Notes under the pieces: model-generated
The model's database searches: none
The model's input: only the letters and a program-made list of their open reading frames with translations
What the model was told of the DNA's origin: nothing
DNA from: Volvariella volvacea V23
Lineage: Eukaryota; Basidiomycota; Agaricomycetes; Agaricales; Pluteaceae
DNA: 64,000 nt
Assembly (NCBI GenBank): GCA_000349905.1
Contig: KB722736.1
Span: 646,756 to 710,755, forward strand
Direction: 5' to 3'
Translations under genes and position numbers: made by a program
Shown: positions 1-14,509 of the stretch, piece after piece
How positions within the stretch are numbered: the stretch's first letter is position 1
Layout of the letters: each line of letters starts with the position of its first letter

Positions 1-249
1 AGTGTCACACCCCAAAGAACCCCAGTCAACTACTTCAGTCATAATCACTATTACGCCCACAGATCGCAATCTACGCTATCGATGGCCACGAGCGACACTT
101 TGGCATCGGATGACCTGACCGCAATCTCGAGTCGTGAGATTGGGTTCTATGGGTGGTATAGGAAGGACTTGGCGGACTGGAGAGTATTTTGGGTGGGCGG
201 TTCAACCACGGATGAGGACAATGTTCCAGATGATGCTAGCCAGTTCTAG
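1..249 (+). CDS. 3' end of an unidentified plus-strand gene (partial)
   Basis: The first reading frame is open from base 1 and stops at a TAG at 247-249, giving about 82 residues. The composition looks coding: Ser/Thr/Asp-rich at first, then an aromatic patch, REIGFYGWYRKDLADWRVFW, and a short acidic tail. The 5' part lies outside the window, so neither start nor function can be read. An in-frame ATG at 82 exists, but the frame continues upstream without a stop, so it is probably internal. I do not recognise the family. It converges on the membrane-protein gene ending at 1287. Confidence 0.5.
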   Translation, partial: SVTPQRTPVNYFSHNHYYAHRSQSTLSMATSDTLASDDLTAISSREIGFYGWYRKDLADWRVFWVGGSTTDEDNVPDDASQF

Positions 250-1286
250 CTTCACCCTCAACACGTTCCGGGGCATTCTTTCCTTGGCTGGATATAATCT
301 CCCGTACTGCTGCCGCCTTCTTCGCTCCTTTCACACTTTGGTTGATGCTTGACAGAAGTTTTTCCTTACTAGCAACGTAGCGCTTCATGATCTTGCTTGC
401 ATATAACACGCTCATCTACACGGTTAATGGTACTCCTTTGGTTTTCCTACTGTGCTGCTTTAGGCATACTTTACTTCCGAATTCTGTGTATTGCTTCGTT
501 TCTTAAAGACCACATCTCATCTATTATCATTTGTACGTTGTAAGCTAGCATATAAAGAGAAGAACGAAATCAAGAACAAAGATGACCGCCTGCCTGCACC
601 ACGCTCACTCTAGCCTGTGTGGCCTCTAGGTCCTTCAAAACCAAAAAAAGTACTATGAACGAGCCCAGCTAGATTCGTGTATACCTATAACGACGAGAAA
701 GGGAAGAAAAATATGAAAAGCTCCATGAAACACAGAAAGCAAAGGAATGAGGCGTTTGATAGGAATGGTGGGTGAAGTCATAGCTGTCCATAACAAATGG
801 CATGCGGGAGAACAACAGAATAAGTCAATAGCATATACCGGAAAAAGCTAGTGCAGAAGAGAATGGAGAAATAGGAGTTGATAGGGCTAGGATGAGGTGC
901 TAAACCGGGCCCGAGGAAGGGGGGTGTGTGTACCAAGAAATATAGCGGAATCGATAGTCAGGCAAGTGTGTGGACTATTATAGTCGTAGTGGAATGAAAA
1001 ACCGTTGATAATACGGGAGGATGTGTCAAAAATGTGGGGGTAGTGGTGGTGGTGGAAGTGCCGTGCAATGGATTTATGGTTCAGTCCTAGTCGCGTAACA
1101 AAACAAAATTGGAAAGGATGCTTGAGGAATAAAAGGTCCAGCAGGGACAAGCGAATATTATTTTACAGTCCTTAAATTGTCCTTACGACCCTTACGAGCC
1201 CACGAAGCCAGCGGGTGCTTTTATACATAGAGGGAAGCATTGTAAGTGGAAGGGGAAGAAAGCGGAAGTTATCAGCTGATGATACC
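250..1286. other. Intergenic stretch between two convergent 3' ends
   Basis: About 1 kb lies between the left-edge partial gene and the end of the TRP-like gene. It holds a short GGT-rich run near 1040-1052 but no reading frame with convincing protein composition. It probably contains two 3' UTRs. Nothing else seen. Confidence 0.5.
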
Positions 1287-4200
1287 TTATGATGTCGAAG
1301 TTCCCGTTCTCGAATCTGAAGGAGTGGCCGATGGTTGGTTTTTCCTGATGACAACGAAGGACCGAGCGGGCTGTGCTGAAGCTTCCGACTCGCCTTCTGT
1401 ATGCGGTCCGGACGATGAAGCACCCTCACTTGTGGGAGGTACAGCCAAACCACCTCCAGTACCTAGTCCAGCCAACCCCTCACCGCTCTGCACTCGTTTC
1501 CGACCAAACTGATACCAATGTTTCCTCTTAGGCTGTGATTCGTCATCTGAATCCCCATTGTCAAGGAGAGGGATTTGAGGGGGTGCCGGCGAAGATGGGC
1601 TGATACCTCCGCTTGTCTGTCGGTGACGGGGTTCAGTGATGACACCTCCTGTTCCTTGAATAGATGGATGAGTTATTGTCGCTGTAAAACCAGGCGAGAT
1701 CAGCGAACTAGCATCCTCTATCACTGCAGATTGCGATTTAGTTCGAATGTGCGCGGGTTGCATGGCGCCAGGAGGCAAACCTATTGGATCGTAATGGCGA
1801 CCGACATTCGACAATGATGGAGGTGGTGAGTCTTCCTCGTCGTCGTGGAATACGGGGGCCGCTGGTGGTAGCTGTGATAAATGTGATTGGCTCTGTTGGC
1901 TTTGTTGATTCACGGATGGGAATGTATGCGTCGAACCCGTGGCGATTGCATATGGAGTATCCATATGCGCCTTTCCACCACCGATCCTGGAGAATCCCGT
2001 TTTAGGGGCAGCAGGTTGAATTTGAGGCATTGTTCCAGGGGCTGTTGTTAGTGGTCCATCGGTCATGGTAGTGTGCCCGGTCCTGGAGAATGGCTGCCAA
2101 GCACCCATGATGTATCCATCATCGTCGTTATCTTCACGATAAGGTCTGAGGGCATGCTCTGGTCGCAACACGGAAGGCGGTGGGCCGGAATGTGTCGAGC
2201 CTTTTCGTGAGGATGAACCTTCCTGGCCGAAGAACCTGGGTGGCGTTTGTGTCCCTGCGTGATGCAAGTAGGATGAGCCGTCCGAGTTGCGATGCATCGG
2301 AAGAGCGTGTGGGCTTGCTGGCTGCGTGAGCTGTGATGCGGCGTCCTCTGTCTGTCTGTATCTGTGGCTCCTTGAACGATCTCCTCGACCTTTCTTCCGA
2401 TCCCGTGAGCCACAGCAACCAAGTAATCCGCATGCCCCAAGTAATCCTGAATCCACGATCCTCTTGCTACGGTCAAATCCAACACCGCCTAATATGCGAA
2501 TTATGGCTTCCAGAATCTTGACTGCAAGCATCAAAACGAGGGCCAAGTAAACCAATGCCAATATTACTAGGATGCCATAAGCAACCCAGCCACCTGCGCC
2601 TGCACCAATAGAGATCTAACACAAAGTGAGAATGTGCAACAAATGATAGGTGCGAACACTCACCGCCGGCGTGAGAATGACGAGGAGAACAGCAACAACA
2701 ATCCTTGCTACACAAAATAAGAAACTGATCAATCCCATACTGGCGCCACTACCCCAAGGCAGCCAGATGCTTGTCACTAATGCCGAAATAACCTCCACCA
2801 CTAGAATAATAACAGCTTGTGCCGTTCCACTTCCTTGTCCAGCTCCGATCGTAACGCCAAATGCAAGATTTGTCGCAAAAAGCAAGCTGGCGAACATTTG
2901 CGATCCGTGACGGTAATGGTTGTATAGGGGTCCATAGGCTAGGAGTGTCCGTGTTTCGTCGAATAACTTATTGGTTGTTGTACTCCTCACTCGGTAAACG
3001 AGGTATGCGGGTATAAGGATGCCAAATATGACGAACGATAAAGTAGCTAATGCTGCACCCGATTTAGTTCCTCCTGCTGCTCGGGGTAGAGTCATATGGA
3101 AGCAGGAAAAAATTGTCACAGGGAGATGGAATAAAACGAGGATGCGAACAACGTTTCCGAGTAAGACACTTCCATGGAAGGAACTCATGTCGGAACGTAT
3201 GCGCCACCAGGCCCTTTGAGATTGAGAATGAAGTCCACGGTCGCTGGTGATAATAGTACCAGCTCCCGCATGCGATCCATGACCAGCAGAGAAGGGGATA
3301 GTCCCGCGGGAGGCTGGACGGAATAAATGGGCATATTGCTCTCGTCCATGACTTGTAATCGACTTGTTCTCCTCCAAACCTGGTGTCGCGGCTTCAAGGA
3401 TAACAGGACTTCGGGTGCCAGTAACACGGGCAAGAGGGTTGTGACCAGGGTATCCGGACGTGGACCCACCGAACATACCAACGATCAAGCAAGCGAGATG
3501 ATCGACGAACCAAACCACAAAAGAGATGGCGAGTGTACCAGCGATAATTCCGAGGAATAAGATTAAACATACACCGAAGAGATCTTGGGGACGGACTCCG
3601 ATGGTGTAGGCGAATGCCTCAATCCCGGGGGAAGTGCCTTCGGGCAACGTGAACAAGAGATTGGGGGCATCCGGAACGATATACAGGGGGGAGGATGGGT
3701 TAGAGAGTTGGTCCGCAAAGCCTTGGGGAGGGTTATAGGGGAGGGTCGATAATGGGTTCCAGAGCGTGTCCCGAGAGCCGGGCGTTAAGGTGATATCTAA
3801 AACTGGGTGAGAGGTGTGCAAAATACAGCAGAATAAGACTTGCTATAGATTAATGTTGACCAGGCCGTTTGGGAAAGTAAAGGGTCTGAAAAGGGTTAGG
3901 CGGGGCGGTCAGTGTTGACCGAGGTAGCACGTACATATGAAGTTAGGCCACTGAACAGACACCATGGCCAGCGCAGCGCACCATTGGGTATGAAAGATGA
4001 TGTCTCGCATAGACGGAGTACCTGTGGGTAATTTAGATGATCCTCAGACCGCCAAGAACGCAACGAGGACGTACAGAATCGCATCAGAGCTGGCGATGTC
4101 GCTAATCTCTCCCCACTTATCGCACTCGCCAGAATAAACCCAGCACTCTGTGCCCGCGACCATATTCCTTTTTCTGATCTGGTCAGTCCTCTCCCCCACG

Positions 4201-4887
4201 CGGATACAATCCGAGCAATTCCCACAATCAACCAATATGCAATAGTCAAGCCCACGGTACTCCAGAAGATGATAATTGCATCGCCATAAGGATTGTCTGG
4301 TTGCGGATCAAGAGGCGTTGTTGAAACATCGACGCATAGTAACTCCCTGCTGAAAGGATCCACCGCACGTATACGGCTGTTCAGAGTTGTCAAGGCACGG
4401 TTATTGCCCCAAGGTATTGTCGATGCCAACGCAAACGAGCCAGCAGGTATGGGGCAGAATGTCTTATTTGGTTCCAAGGGCGAGAGGGGGGAGGGTGGTC
4501 GTAGGTGTTCACATAGGTAGGATGAGTTGGACCATGCGCTGAGCGTTAGGACCGAGGAGGAGGTAAATAATGTAGCTTTTTGGGACGGACGTTAGCAGCG
4601 GCGTAACTCCGGCCAGCGTGCATGGACATACCAAGACTTGAGCTTTCATTTGTAAAGCCAGTGATCTCCTCTGGACTAGAACCAATTAACGTGAGATTTA
4701 AGTACATCCCCCATTCGTCACTGGGAAGAACTTGGGCGTAGATCGTGTCTATGTTGAACTTGCTCGAGACATTTCCGTTGGAGGGCGAGAAGCAGTCAGA
4801 AAAGGGGAGGGTGGCAGGGTCTGCATGGACACCGTTAGAAACGATGAGCAGAAAAAGGGTGGTCAGTGGACGAAGCCATGGCCTCAT
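1287..4887 (-). CDS. TRP-like / flavin-carrier (Flc/Pkd2-type) multi-pass membrane protein
   Basis: Six exons join cleanly: 4887-4632, 4575-4075, 4021-3935, 3885-3844, 3802-2664 and 2615-1287, giving about 1117 residues. Residues 1-22 are a signal peptide ending at VHA. A lumenal/extracellular ML-like (TRP_N) region follows to about 180, with several N-x-S/T sites. A membrane helix lies near 185-207 and at least seven more between about 310 and 700, including FGVCLILFLGIIAGTLAI and AVIILVVEVISALVTSIWL. The last roughly 390 residues are a Ser/Pro-rich cytosolic tail. In yeasts, relatives (Flc1-3, Pkd2) act in calcium handling, FAD transport into the ER and wall maintenance; the role here is inferred. 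The fourth intron (3803-3843) appears to begin with GC rather than GT, because only that border keeps the conserved frame. The start is the only ATG before the signal peptide. Confidence 0.9.
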
Positions 4888-4919
4888 CGTGTGAGACGAC
4901 GAGTGAGGAAGAAGGAAAG
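4888..4919. promoter_or_regulatory. Very short divergent intergenic region, TRP-like gene / GatB
   Basis: Only about 32 bases separate the ATG of the minus-strand membrane protein (4887) from the first well-placed ATG of the plus-strand GatB gene (4920). In-frame GatB ATGs further upstream (4866, 4878) would make the coding regions overlap. The two 5' UTRs, or the core promoter of each, must extend into the other gene's first exon. No TATA box or other element is visible in the gap. Confidence 0.5.
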
Positions 4920-6982
4920 ATGCTTATGTCATCCATGGCTGCTTTGCGCAATGTTCTCAAGGAGTGGAACGTCCTCATAGGCATCGAGACTCATGCTCAA
5001 ATTAAATCTTCAGCAAAGCTTTTTGCTTCCTCATTGACCTCGACGCTGGCGGACCAGCCCAACACTAATGTAGCCCTCTTCGACGCTGCATTTCCCGGCA
5101 CCCTACCACGACTCAACCACAACTGCGTTGATCTTGCGCTGCGCACGGCTATTGCCCTTAACTGTAACATACAGCGCAGGTCGTCTTTCGATAGAAAGCA
5201 CTACTTCTATCCAGATCTTCCGTCTGGTTACCAAATCACGCAGCAGTATCGTACGTGTATTCGCCACATTTCGCGTTTTCCGACGAAGACGAACAATCTG
5301 TAGAACCCATTGCACGGAATGGCTTCCTGGAGATTGTATGCTCAAAAACGGCAAAAATTAAGCCAATACGAATCAAGCAAATCCAGCTGGAGCAGGTTCG
5401 TCCGTCGTTTATGCTGCCACTCACCCAGCAAGCCAATTCATACGGCAGGACACGGCCAAGTCTACCTTCCATCCTCGAACACGAACTTCACACATAGACC
5501 TGAACAGAGCAGGTACCGGTCTCATGGAGATAGTCTCTCAGGCTGATATACAGTACGTCTTCCTTCTCTGTTGCTCCATCACCTTGCCTTACCGGTCTCC
5601 AGTTCACCAGAAGATGCTGCTTCATACGTTCGTGCACTCCAGGCTCTATTGCGCGCGGTCGGAGCTAGCGATGGAAACATGGAGCAAGGTTCCATGCGAT
5701 GCGATGTCAATGTATCCATAAACCGTCCTGGAGAACCTCCTGGGACGCGTTGTGAGATCAAAAATCTGAATAGTGTCAGATTCATGGTGGCAGCAATCGG
5801 TATAGTGCTTCCCTGCCTATCCTCATTCAATCGCTCATGTTACACCTAAAGGCCACGAGATTCTTCGCCAGCATGCCATACTTACTGATTCCTCTGCTCC
5901 TTCTACACAACCTCCGCGCGTTCCTCAAGAAACGCGAGGGTTTGATGAGCACAAATTCGAAACGTACAAACTTCGCGCTAAAGAAGAGGCCCCAGACTAT
6001 CGCTACATGCCTGACCCAAATCTAGGCGTCTTGCTTCTAAGTGAGGTATGCACCCTCACTAGCATAATCAGAATGTCAAGGAGTTGATGTCCTGTGTAGG
6101 CGCGCATCCAGTCGGTGAGGGAAAGTCTACCCGAGCTTCCTCACATTACACGGAAACGTCTACAAGAATCATATGGCTTGTCTATACGTGACGTGGATGT
6201 ACTCTTGAGCATCGACAGTGGACGTGAAGTTGGCTTTGACGGGCAAACAGGCGAAGGTGGTGCAGTAGCCTATTTCGACGCACTATGTAATGGAATATGC
6301 GTCGAAGAAGGGGCGCACGAGAAGCAGGCCAATAAGCGGGATCCTAAAGTCGTCGCGAACTGGTAGGTCGTTATCCTCATATCGCAGGTCTGAACACGAT
6401 GGCTCATGCACCACCTCGTTGATTTGACATGAAGGATGACGCATGAATTATTGGGTCAACTTGCTGCCCGTAGAGAAAACTTCAAAGAGAACACGGTGAC
6501 AGCTGGTCAACTAGGAGAGTTGATCGACTTGGTCCAGAATAAAACCGTCACAGGTACCTATGGACTCTTCTCTTCTCGCTGCTCATATTCATTCCTTCTT
6601 CCCTTCCATTCAAGGCACCTCGGGCAAGTACCTACTTCGACATATGCTGGCCAACCCTTCGAAATTTTCCCCCATTAAAATTGCACAAAAGCTTCAGCTT
6701 CTTGCTGTATCATCAACTTCTTCCGCTACTCCGGCTGCTCACAAGACCTCCGATGTTAGCTTGAGTACTGAAGCGGCAGAAAACTACCTCCATCAACTAG
6801 TCCAATCCGCCTTGACAGCTCTTCCTTCCGAGGTAAAAGCCCTGCAATCCGGTCATGAAGGTGTCTTGAACAAAATTGTTGGATGGATCATGAAGCAGAG
6901 TAGAGGCAGAGTTGATGCGAAGGAAGCTAAGAAGCTAGTCAAAGAACTCGCTATGAGAACCTCTGGCCAAGAGAAACCATAG
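4920..6982 (+). CDS. PET112: Glutamyl-tRNA(Gln) amidotransferase subunit B, mitochondrial (GatB/Pet112)
   Basis: GatB binds misacylated Glu-tRNA(Gln) and, with the amidase subunit GatA, converts it to Gln-tRNA(Gln) for mitochondrial translation. Exons lie near 4920-5250, 5304-5395, 5449-5552, 5603-5799, 5852-6045, 6100-6363, 6435-6553 and 6616-6982. Family landmarks appear in order: [80 protein letters not shown], and a C-terminal YqeY-like tail domain with [13 protein letters not shown]. Length is about 530 residues, normal for the family. Starts at 4920, 4926 or 4935 give almost no targeting presequence; 4866 would add 18 residues and overlap the neighbouring coding region. Frames join at every junction checked, so the gene looks intact. 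Confidence 0.93.
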
Positions 6983-8062
6983 AGAAATGCGAGCGTCGTG
7001 GGCTTCGTCGCTAATGTTAAGAATGTTCTGGAGTCGAACCTCTTTGGTTGCTCAGTGATACGACCCAGCACTTCCAGATACTCTAGAAACTACCGTAATA
7101 CAGTAATAGACAATAGCACAGACAAATGTCGTGGATTCTAGCGGTTGCTATTCAATCCTTCTCCCCCTCCCCTTTCTGGATCGCTCGGCCCAAAATCCCT
7201 TGAAATCCCGGTATGACCTTGGCCGCAATACGCGAATATATTGAAGACGAATCCAAAGCGCATCGATTGGACGCATCTTTTAGGACGGACTTGGGGCTGC
7301 AATCCCGTAGGAATAATAGCAGTTGCAACCCTGCCGGAAAATAGGTGGTTCCGACTGCCAAGTTTCAGTTTCCCGTGCCTCGAGCACTCAAAGGCGTATT
7401 TATATTTAGCATAAGAAGCACCTTCTGTGGACACACAGGGAGGTCATAAAGACAGGACAAAGGCGGCCGCCGTTGGGCCCTTGGAGCTCATTAAGGGCAC
7501 AAACTAAATGCCCCCTAGCTATAGGCCATAATACAAGCTGAGCACTACGCCTCGGTGAACGGCGCAGCACGATTGTGGAGCACTCGGCCTCAGGTATCCA
7601 CAAGAGGAACTTAGGGAGTTCGTGAATCGAAAAGTGAAGAAGCGAGGAAGAGAGCTGTACATGAGGTCATCAAGACTAGAAATCACCCGACTATCCCGGT
7701 CCGCTGAGTAGGGGACTCAGAAGTAGAATGACAGCAGCTATGTTCTTAACCGAGTAAAAGGGTGATAGACGTATTGACTATGACGACAAAATCGGATGTA
7801 GAAATACAGTGATTATATGAAAACAGGCAGGGGATGTACACTGAAGAAAAGGCCCGTAATTGACCTTTAAGGTCAATATCATTATAGCACACGAGTGGAA
7901 TGGGTGTCCAGCCCACCAAACAACACAAACCCTGCATCATCCATAGTTATCAGTGACCATCAAGTCGCAGCAGCCAGATAGAACGCACCAATGCGAAAGC
8001 AAGTACAATGCAAATCGATAACACACTCAAAGCTCGTCAATCTCAGCACCCTGCAAATCGAT
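6983..8062. other. Intergenic stretch between convergent 3' ends
   Basis: About 1.1 kb lies between the GatB stop and the stop of the minus-strand Cys/His-motif gene. Short frames on both strands lack recognisable protein character. A tRNA B-box-like string (GGTTCGACTCC on the minus strand, near 7032-7042) has no matching A box or acceptor stem around it. Nothing else seen. Confidence 0.45.
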
Positions 8063-9214
8063 TTATGATATCGCCAAGCCTATAAAAGCCCCAACTGCCC
8101 CAATCACAGCACCTCCAGCAACCGCTCGGAACGCACTACCTCCACTGATACTCGTGCCATGTGTAGGCTTTGGAGAACTAGGAGTACCGGACCCAACGCC
8201 TGCCCTATTTGCAACTTGCTCAAACAACCTGATAACCGCTTCTTCTCCGCGACCGATAACCAATAATCCGTTGGGATCATTGACATCATCTGGATTCAGC
8301 GCAACACGAGTATAGTAGCCAAGCTGGGTTGCAGAGGTGGTGATTATAGGAATGTCGGCTTTGGGTAGAACGTAGACCATGGCCGTGGATGATCGGTCAA
8401 GAGTGTGCATGAAAGCTTCCCGCTGCTCCATGCTCATGCTCCGGGTTAATGGCTGTGGCCCAGTTCTAACTGGAGTCCGGGTACAGTCTGCGGACTGTGG
8501 CGTTGTGGATTCGTTTGGTGAACTGGGGGAATGTGGAGTGCTCGCACTTGACTCTGCGGCGCACGGTTGGGGTATTTCAGGTTTGCGATCGATTTCCGAT
8601 GGACTCTGGAAAGCAAAGCTGCCCTCGGGCGTGGGGGTCATGAGCGTTCCGGGCATAAGCTGTCTCATCAAAGGCCGATAGTTCAGCCCATTCTTCAAAA
8701 TCGATTTCCTTGGTTTCTGTATCGCATCTTGCCAGCGCACGACCTTCTTCTTCAAAGTATCACCAGATTGTCGTTCATCCTCTGCGACCACCCCATCCGT
8801 TTGCATTATCTTATCCACAAGCTCCTGCGTATTCGTAGATAAAGAAAGCACACTGTCGCTTGCTAAAACCGGGGCATCTACCGGAGCATCTACCAGACTT
8901 CGTTGGGAGGTCCGACGCAAGCTACGTCGGGATGCGCTAGCCTTTTCCGATTCAGTGGCGGAAGTGATGATAAGAGATTCCAGGGCGTTAGTTATGTTGT
9001 CATCTCCATGAGGTGCCGGTGAAAGATCTGTGCCGTCCCGGATGGGAGAATCCGCATAGGGGCATCCGGATCGCGGGTGGCCCGCCCTCGTTCGTTGGCA
9101 TTTCGAACAGCGCGGGATTTTTCGCGGGGTAATCGAAGGTGAGCGTGAGGAGGATGCTATCCTCTCCCCTTTGCCTGCAGGAGTACTTGGTGCAGAACGT
9201 AGTGTTGGGGCCAT
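8063..9214 (-). CDS. Conserved-looking hypothetical protein with N-terminal Cys/His motif and C-terminal hydrophobic tail
   Basis: A single uninterrupted exon encodes 383 residues, unusual here because nearly every other gene is intron-rich. Residues 1-32 are basic and Ser/Pro-rich. The motif that follows, PRCSKCQRTRAGHPRSGCPY, has Cys36, Cys39, His46 and Cys51 spaced CX2CX6HX4C, which resembles a short zinc knuckle with a longer first loop. The middle is low-complexity, Ser/Thr/Pro-rich and probably disordered. A folded-looking block (about 280-340) contains VYVLPKADIPIITTSATQLG. The extreme C-terminus is a Gly/Ala-rich helix, GGAVIGAVGAFIGLAIS, which could be a tail anchor. I believe similar short Cys/His starts occur in other mushroom proteins, but no function is known to me. 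Zinc binding and membrane insertion are inference. Confidence 0.8.
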   Translation of the reverse strand: MAPTLRSAPSTPAGKGERIASSSRSPSITPRKIPRCSKCQRTRAGHPRSGCPYADSPIRDGTDLSPAPHGDDNITNALESLIITSATESEKASASRRSLRRTSQRSLVDAPVDAPVLASDSVLSLSTNTQELVDKIMQTDGVVAEDERQSGDTLKKKVVRWQDAIQKPRKSILKNGLNYRPLMRQLMPGTLMTPTPEGSFAFQSPSEIDRKPEIPQPCAAESSASTPHSPSSPNESTTPQSADCTRTPVRTGPQPLTRSMSMEQREAFMHTLDRSSTAMVYVLPKADIPIITTSATQLGYYTRVALNPDDVNDPNGLLVIGRGEEAVIRLFEQVANRAGVGSGTPSSPKPTHGTSISGGSAFRAVAGGAVIGAVGAFIGLAIS

Positions 9215-11486
9215 CGGGTGCGTTGAGGTAAGCCCGGGGGTGATGGTTGAAGGTTGAGGCGGTGTGGAGAGTATATGAGGGCGAATGGGGATGAAAAGTC
9301 TACGGAGTTAACGAAGCGTATCTCGTTGGCTGTGGGGATGATCGCCTGACTAGTAGTGGCTTGAAGCAATCGGTCCCTGTCCATGACTAGTGAAGGGCCC
9401 CGATTCTAACAACGACAAACAAGACCCCACCCTGCTAACAGCGTGGTCAGGTTCGGTGCGGCGCCATGACCGACCTCCACGAATTAAATTGGTGTCAGTG
9501 AGGCCAATGTACAGACTGACACTAGACCCAGCTCCCCTCTTCTACACGCGAGGACTGCTGCTGTCAGGGTCATAAATCCGTTTGGCCCATCCACCCGCCT
9601 CATGTACCGACACTCATCTTCGCACTATTCACATCATGACTTGAAATTTTCACCTTTGTGGTGGTAGGAATTCCGCCTTCGTGCCGATAGTACCGACTAA
9701 ACTGGGGATTTTTACAGCCCTGGCTTGGGTACGCTTCTCGGACACTGTCTTCTGTGCATTCAGGCCGGCGTTAAAGAGACTAGCAATTAATCAAGTCTGC
9801 TTTTTTGGTCGGCAGCCACCGCAGGGAAATCAGCTCTTGTGACATGCTGAAGGCACGAGCAGGTTATATCTGCAACTAGTAGACCAGCTTGGGGCCATGA
9901 TCCTGTCGGCGAAAACATTACGTCTTGCTAGTGTGGAACAATCCCGTAAATCCCGCAATCACAGTACCAGCTAGGTGGCGTAACAGCATGTCCCCCACCC
10001 ACCTGACCTATGCAATATTTTTACGATTACCCTTGTGAGTCGCATCTGCATAGGGATGATCCTATGAACGGATGCTAACAGATGATATTTGAACATGGTC
10101 CCAGGGGCTCTCGACAGCAGAATCAAGAAACCAACTCTGGGTTTATTGTGGTGCCCACGATTTCTGATTGTTGGGAGCAGTCGCCCGCGCACAGAAGCAG
10201 AAAGGCACATGTGCAGCCTTAGGCCAGTCAACGGCAACATCCGCCCTATCCACCTAAGTATACCACTATCCTCTGTGGAGAATACATTTCCTCCCGTATG
10301 AGGGATTCCCCATATTCTTAATCCTAACCCTTACCCTGGAGATCACTTGCATCTACAAAGCCACAAAGGTCTTCCAGAGTCCAGAACAAGTACAAGAGCT
10401 TACCACACACCAACAACCCGGCACCCCGTTACCTCCCTCGCTTTACGCTCGGAGGTTAGGGGATAATAGAGCCCTGAACGAGGCATTTGCGATGATTGTA
10501 TTCAAAAAGCAGCCCTCCTTCCATCGTAGAGGGCCTAGGCTATGATATCAGGCTCGAATGAGCCGCAGGGCCATAGAGGTATGGTGTCGTGTGTGTATTT
10601 CTCTCATACGGACGATATAGCGGGGCGCATGTTCTGTTTTCTGGCTACATCCCTTCCCTACGATTGCCTGTAAAGTATTTCAATCAAGTATCCTGGCCCT
10701 TGCTGCACTTCTAATCCACTACACTCCTAGCAATGAGGTGGGGACAGTTGCAAACCGAATCCCAAGAATACGATTACAGAGAGGCGATTAGTAGGTCACT
10801 TTTACTACCAATGCCACAAAGGTTCAAAGCATTACTGCATCTGCCAAGCGTAACACACACGCAAATCAATGTATTTATAGGTTTGACGAGATAAAATACA
10901 GGCCATGACTTCTCGATGTAATCCGAGAGCGAACAGTACAAGCACCATATGTAAAAGACAAGATAAACAAACAAACCAGCTGGGAGGGAGAAACTGAATC
11001 TCAGAAGCTGATGGATTATGGTGGAAAGGACGGTAAGAAGAGACAGGAAAGACAAAAAATAATGTATACTCCTTGAGAAATTGGGAACAGCAAGCGGTTT
11101 GTAATTTCGTTTCAAGGAAGAATTCTGCATGTAAAAACCCCCCATCTAATGTGGCGTCCATAGTTATTGAGAGAGAACAGCGAAGGAGGATCAGACGCGC
11201 CAATCAACAGTCGACGCAGCACTTTTTTCGTTCCCCTGTAAAAAAGATGAACCTATAAATAAACCAAGTTGGATCAAAGAGCAATAGAAATTTCGTTGGG
11301 TTTGGCGTGGTTGCAAGGCTCATATATTTGATTTTCGCTTTGATCGGTTCGTTTAGGCATATTTTAAGTTATCGAGCATCCTGATCTTGGATCTTGTTTA
11401 TGATGTGGCGATTGTCGACTTGATGGACTGTCCAGTCAGAGTCCGAGACGCCTCTGTGACTGTCTATTGATTTTCTTCCTTGATGC
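9215..11486. other. Gene-poor 2.3 kb between two minus-strand genes
   Basis: This lies upstream of the Cys/His-motif gene and downstream of the poly(A) polymerase stop. Two overlapping minus-strand frames of 123 codons (10774-11145 and 10832-11203) are Leu/Phe-rich but resemble no family and have no coding neighbours. Nothing I can support as a gene, RNA or repeat. Confidence 0.4.
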
Positions 11487-14199
<2,713 letters not shown>

Positions 14200-14509
14200 T
14201 GTGCTCTGTGTCTGTCGTAGGTCCAGATAGAAAGCAGTACCAAGCCGACAACGTGGGCTGCGAGGATTGGGGTTGTGTTGGGGAGTGGAGAGCAGTATGC
14301 TGATGCTTCAGCCTGGGGTCACATGATGTACAGGGTTTTTGCTACACAAAACTTGTTTGGCGGACCGCGAGGGAAAGATTGAATGACACACAAAAGTCTC
14401 TATAATAGTATTCAAAAGTCCGATAAATAGATCTGGACAAGCGTACTATACTAGAAAGATAATGAAGGAAGCTAAGCCATATGAATGAAAAATTGCTCGA
14501 CTGTCCACT

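Noticed and set aside
7022..7060. Possible tRNA on the minus strand, from a B-box-like GGTTCGACTCC
   Set aside because: No A box at the right distance, no cloverleaf pairing and no acceptor stem can be drawn around it.
10774..11203. Two overlapping 123-codon minus-strand frames
   Set aside because: They overlap in different frames, have no family features and no splice partners, and are explained by chance.
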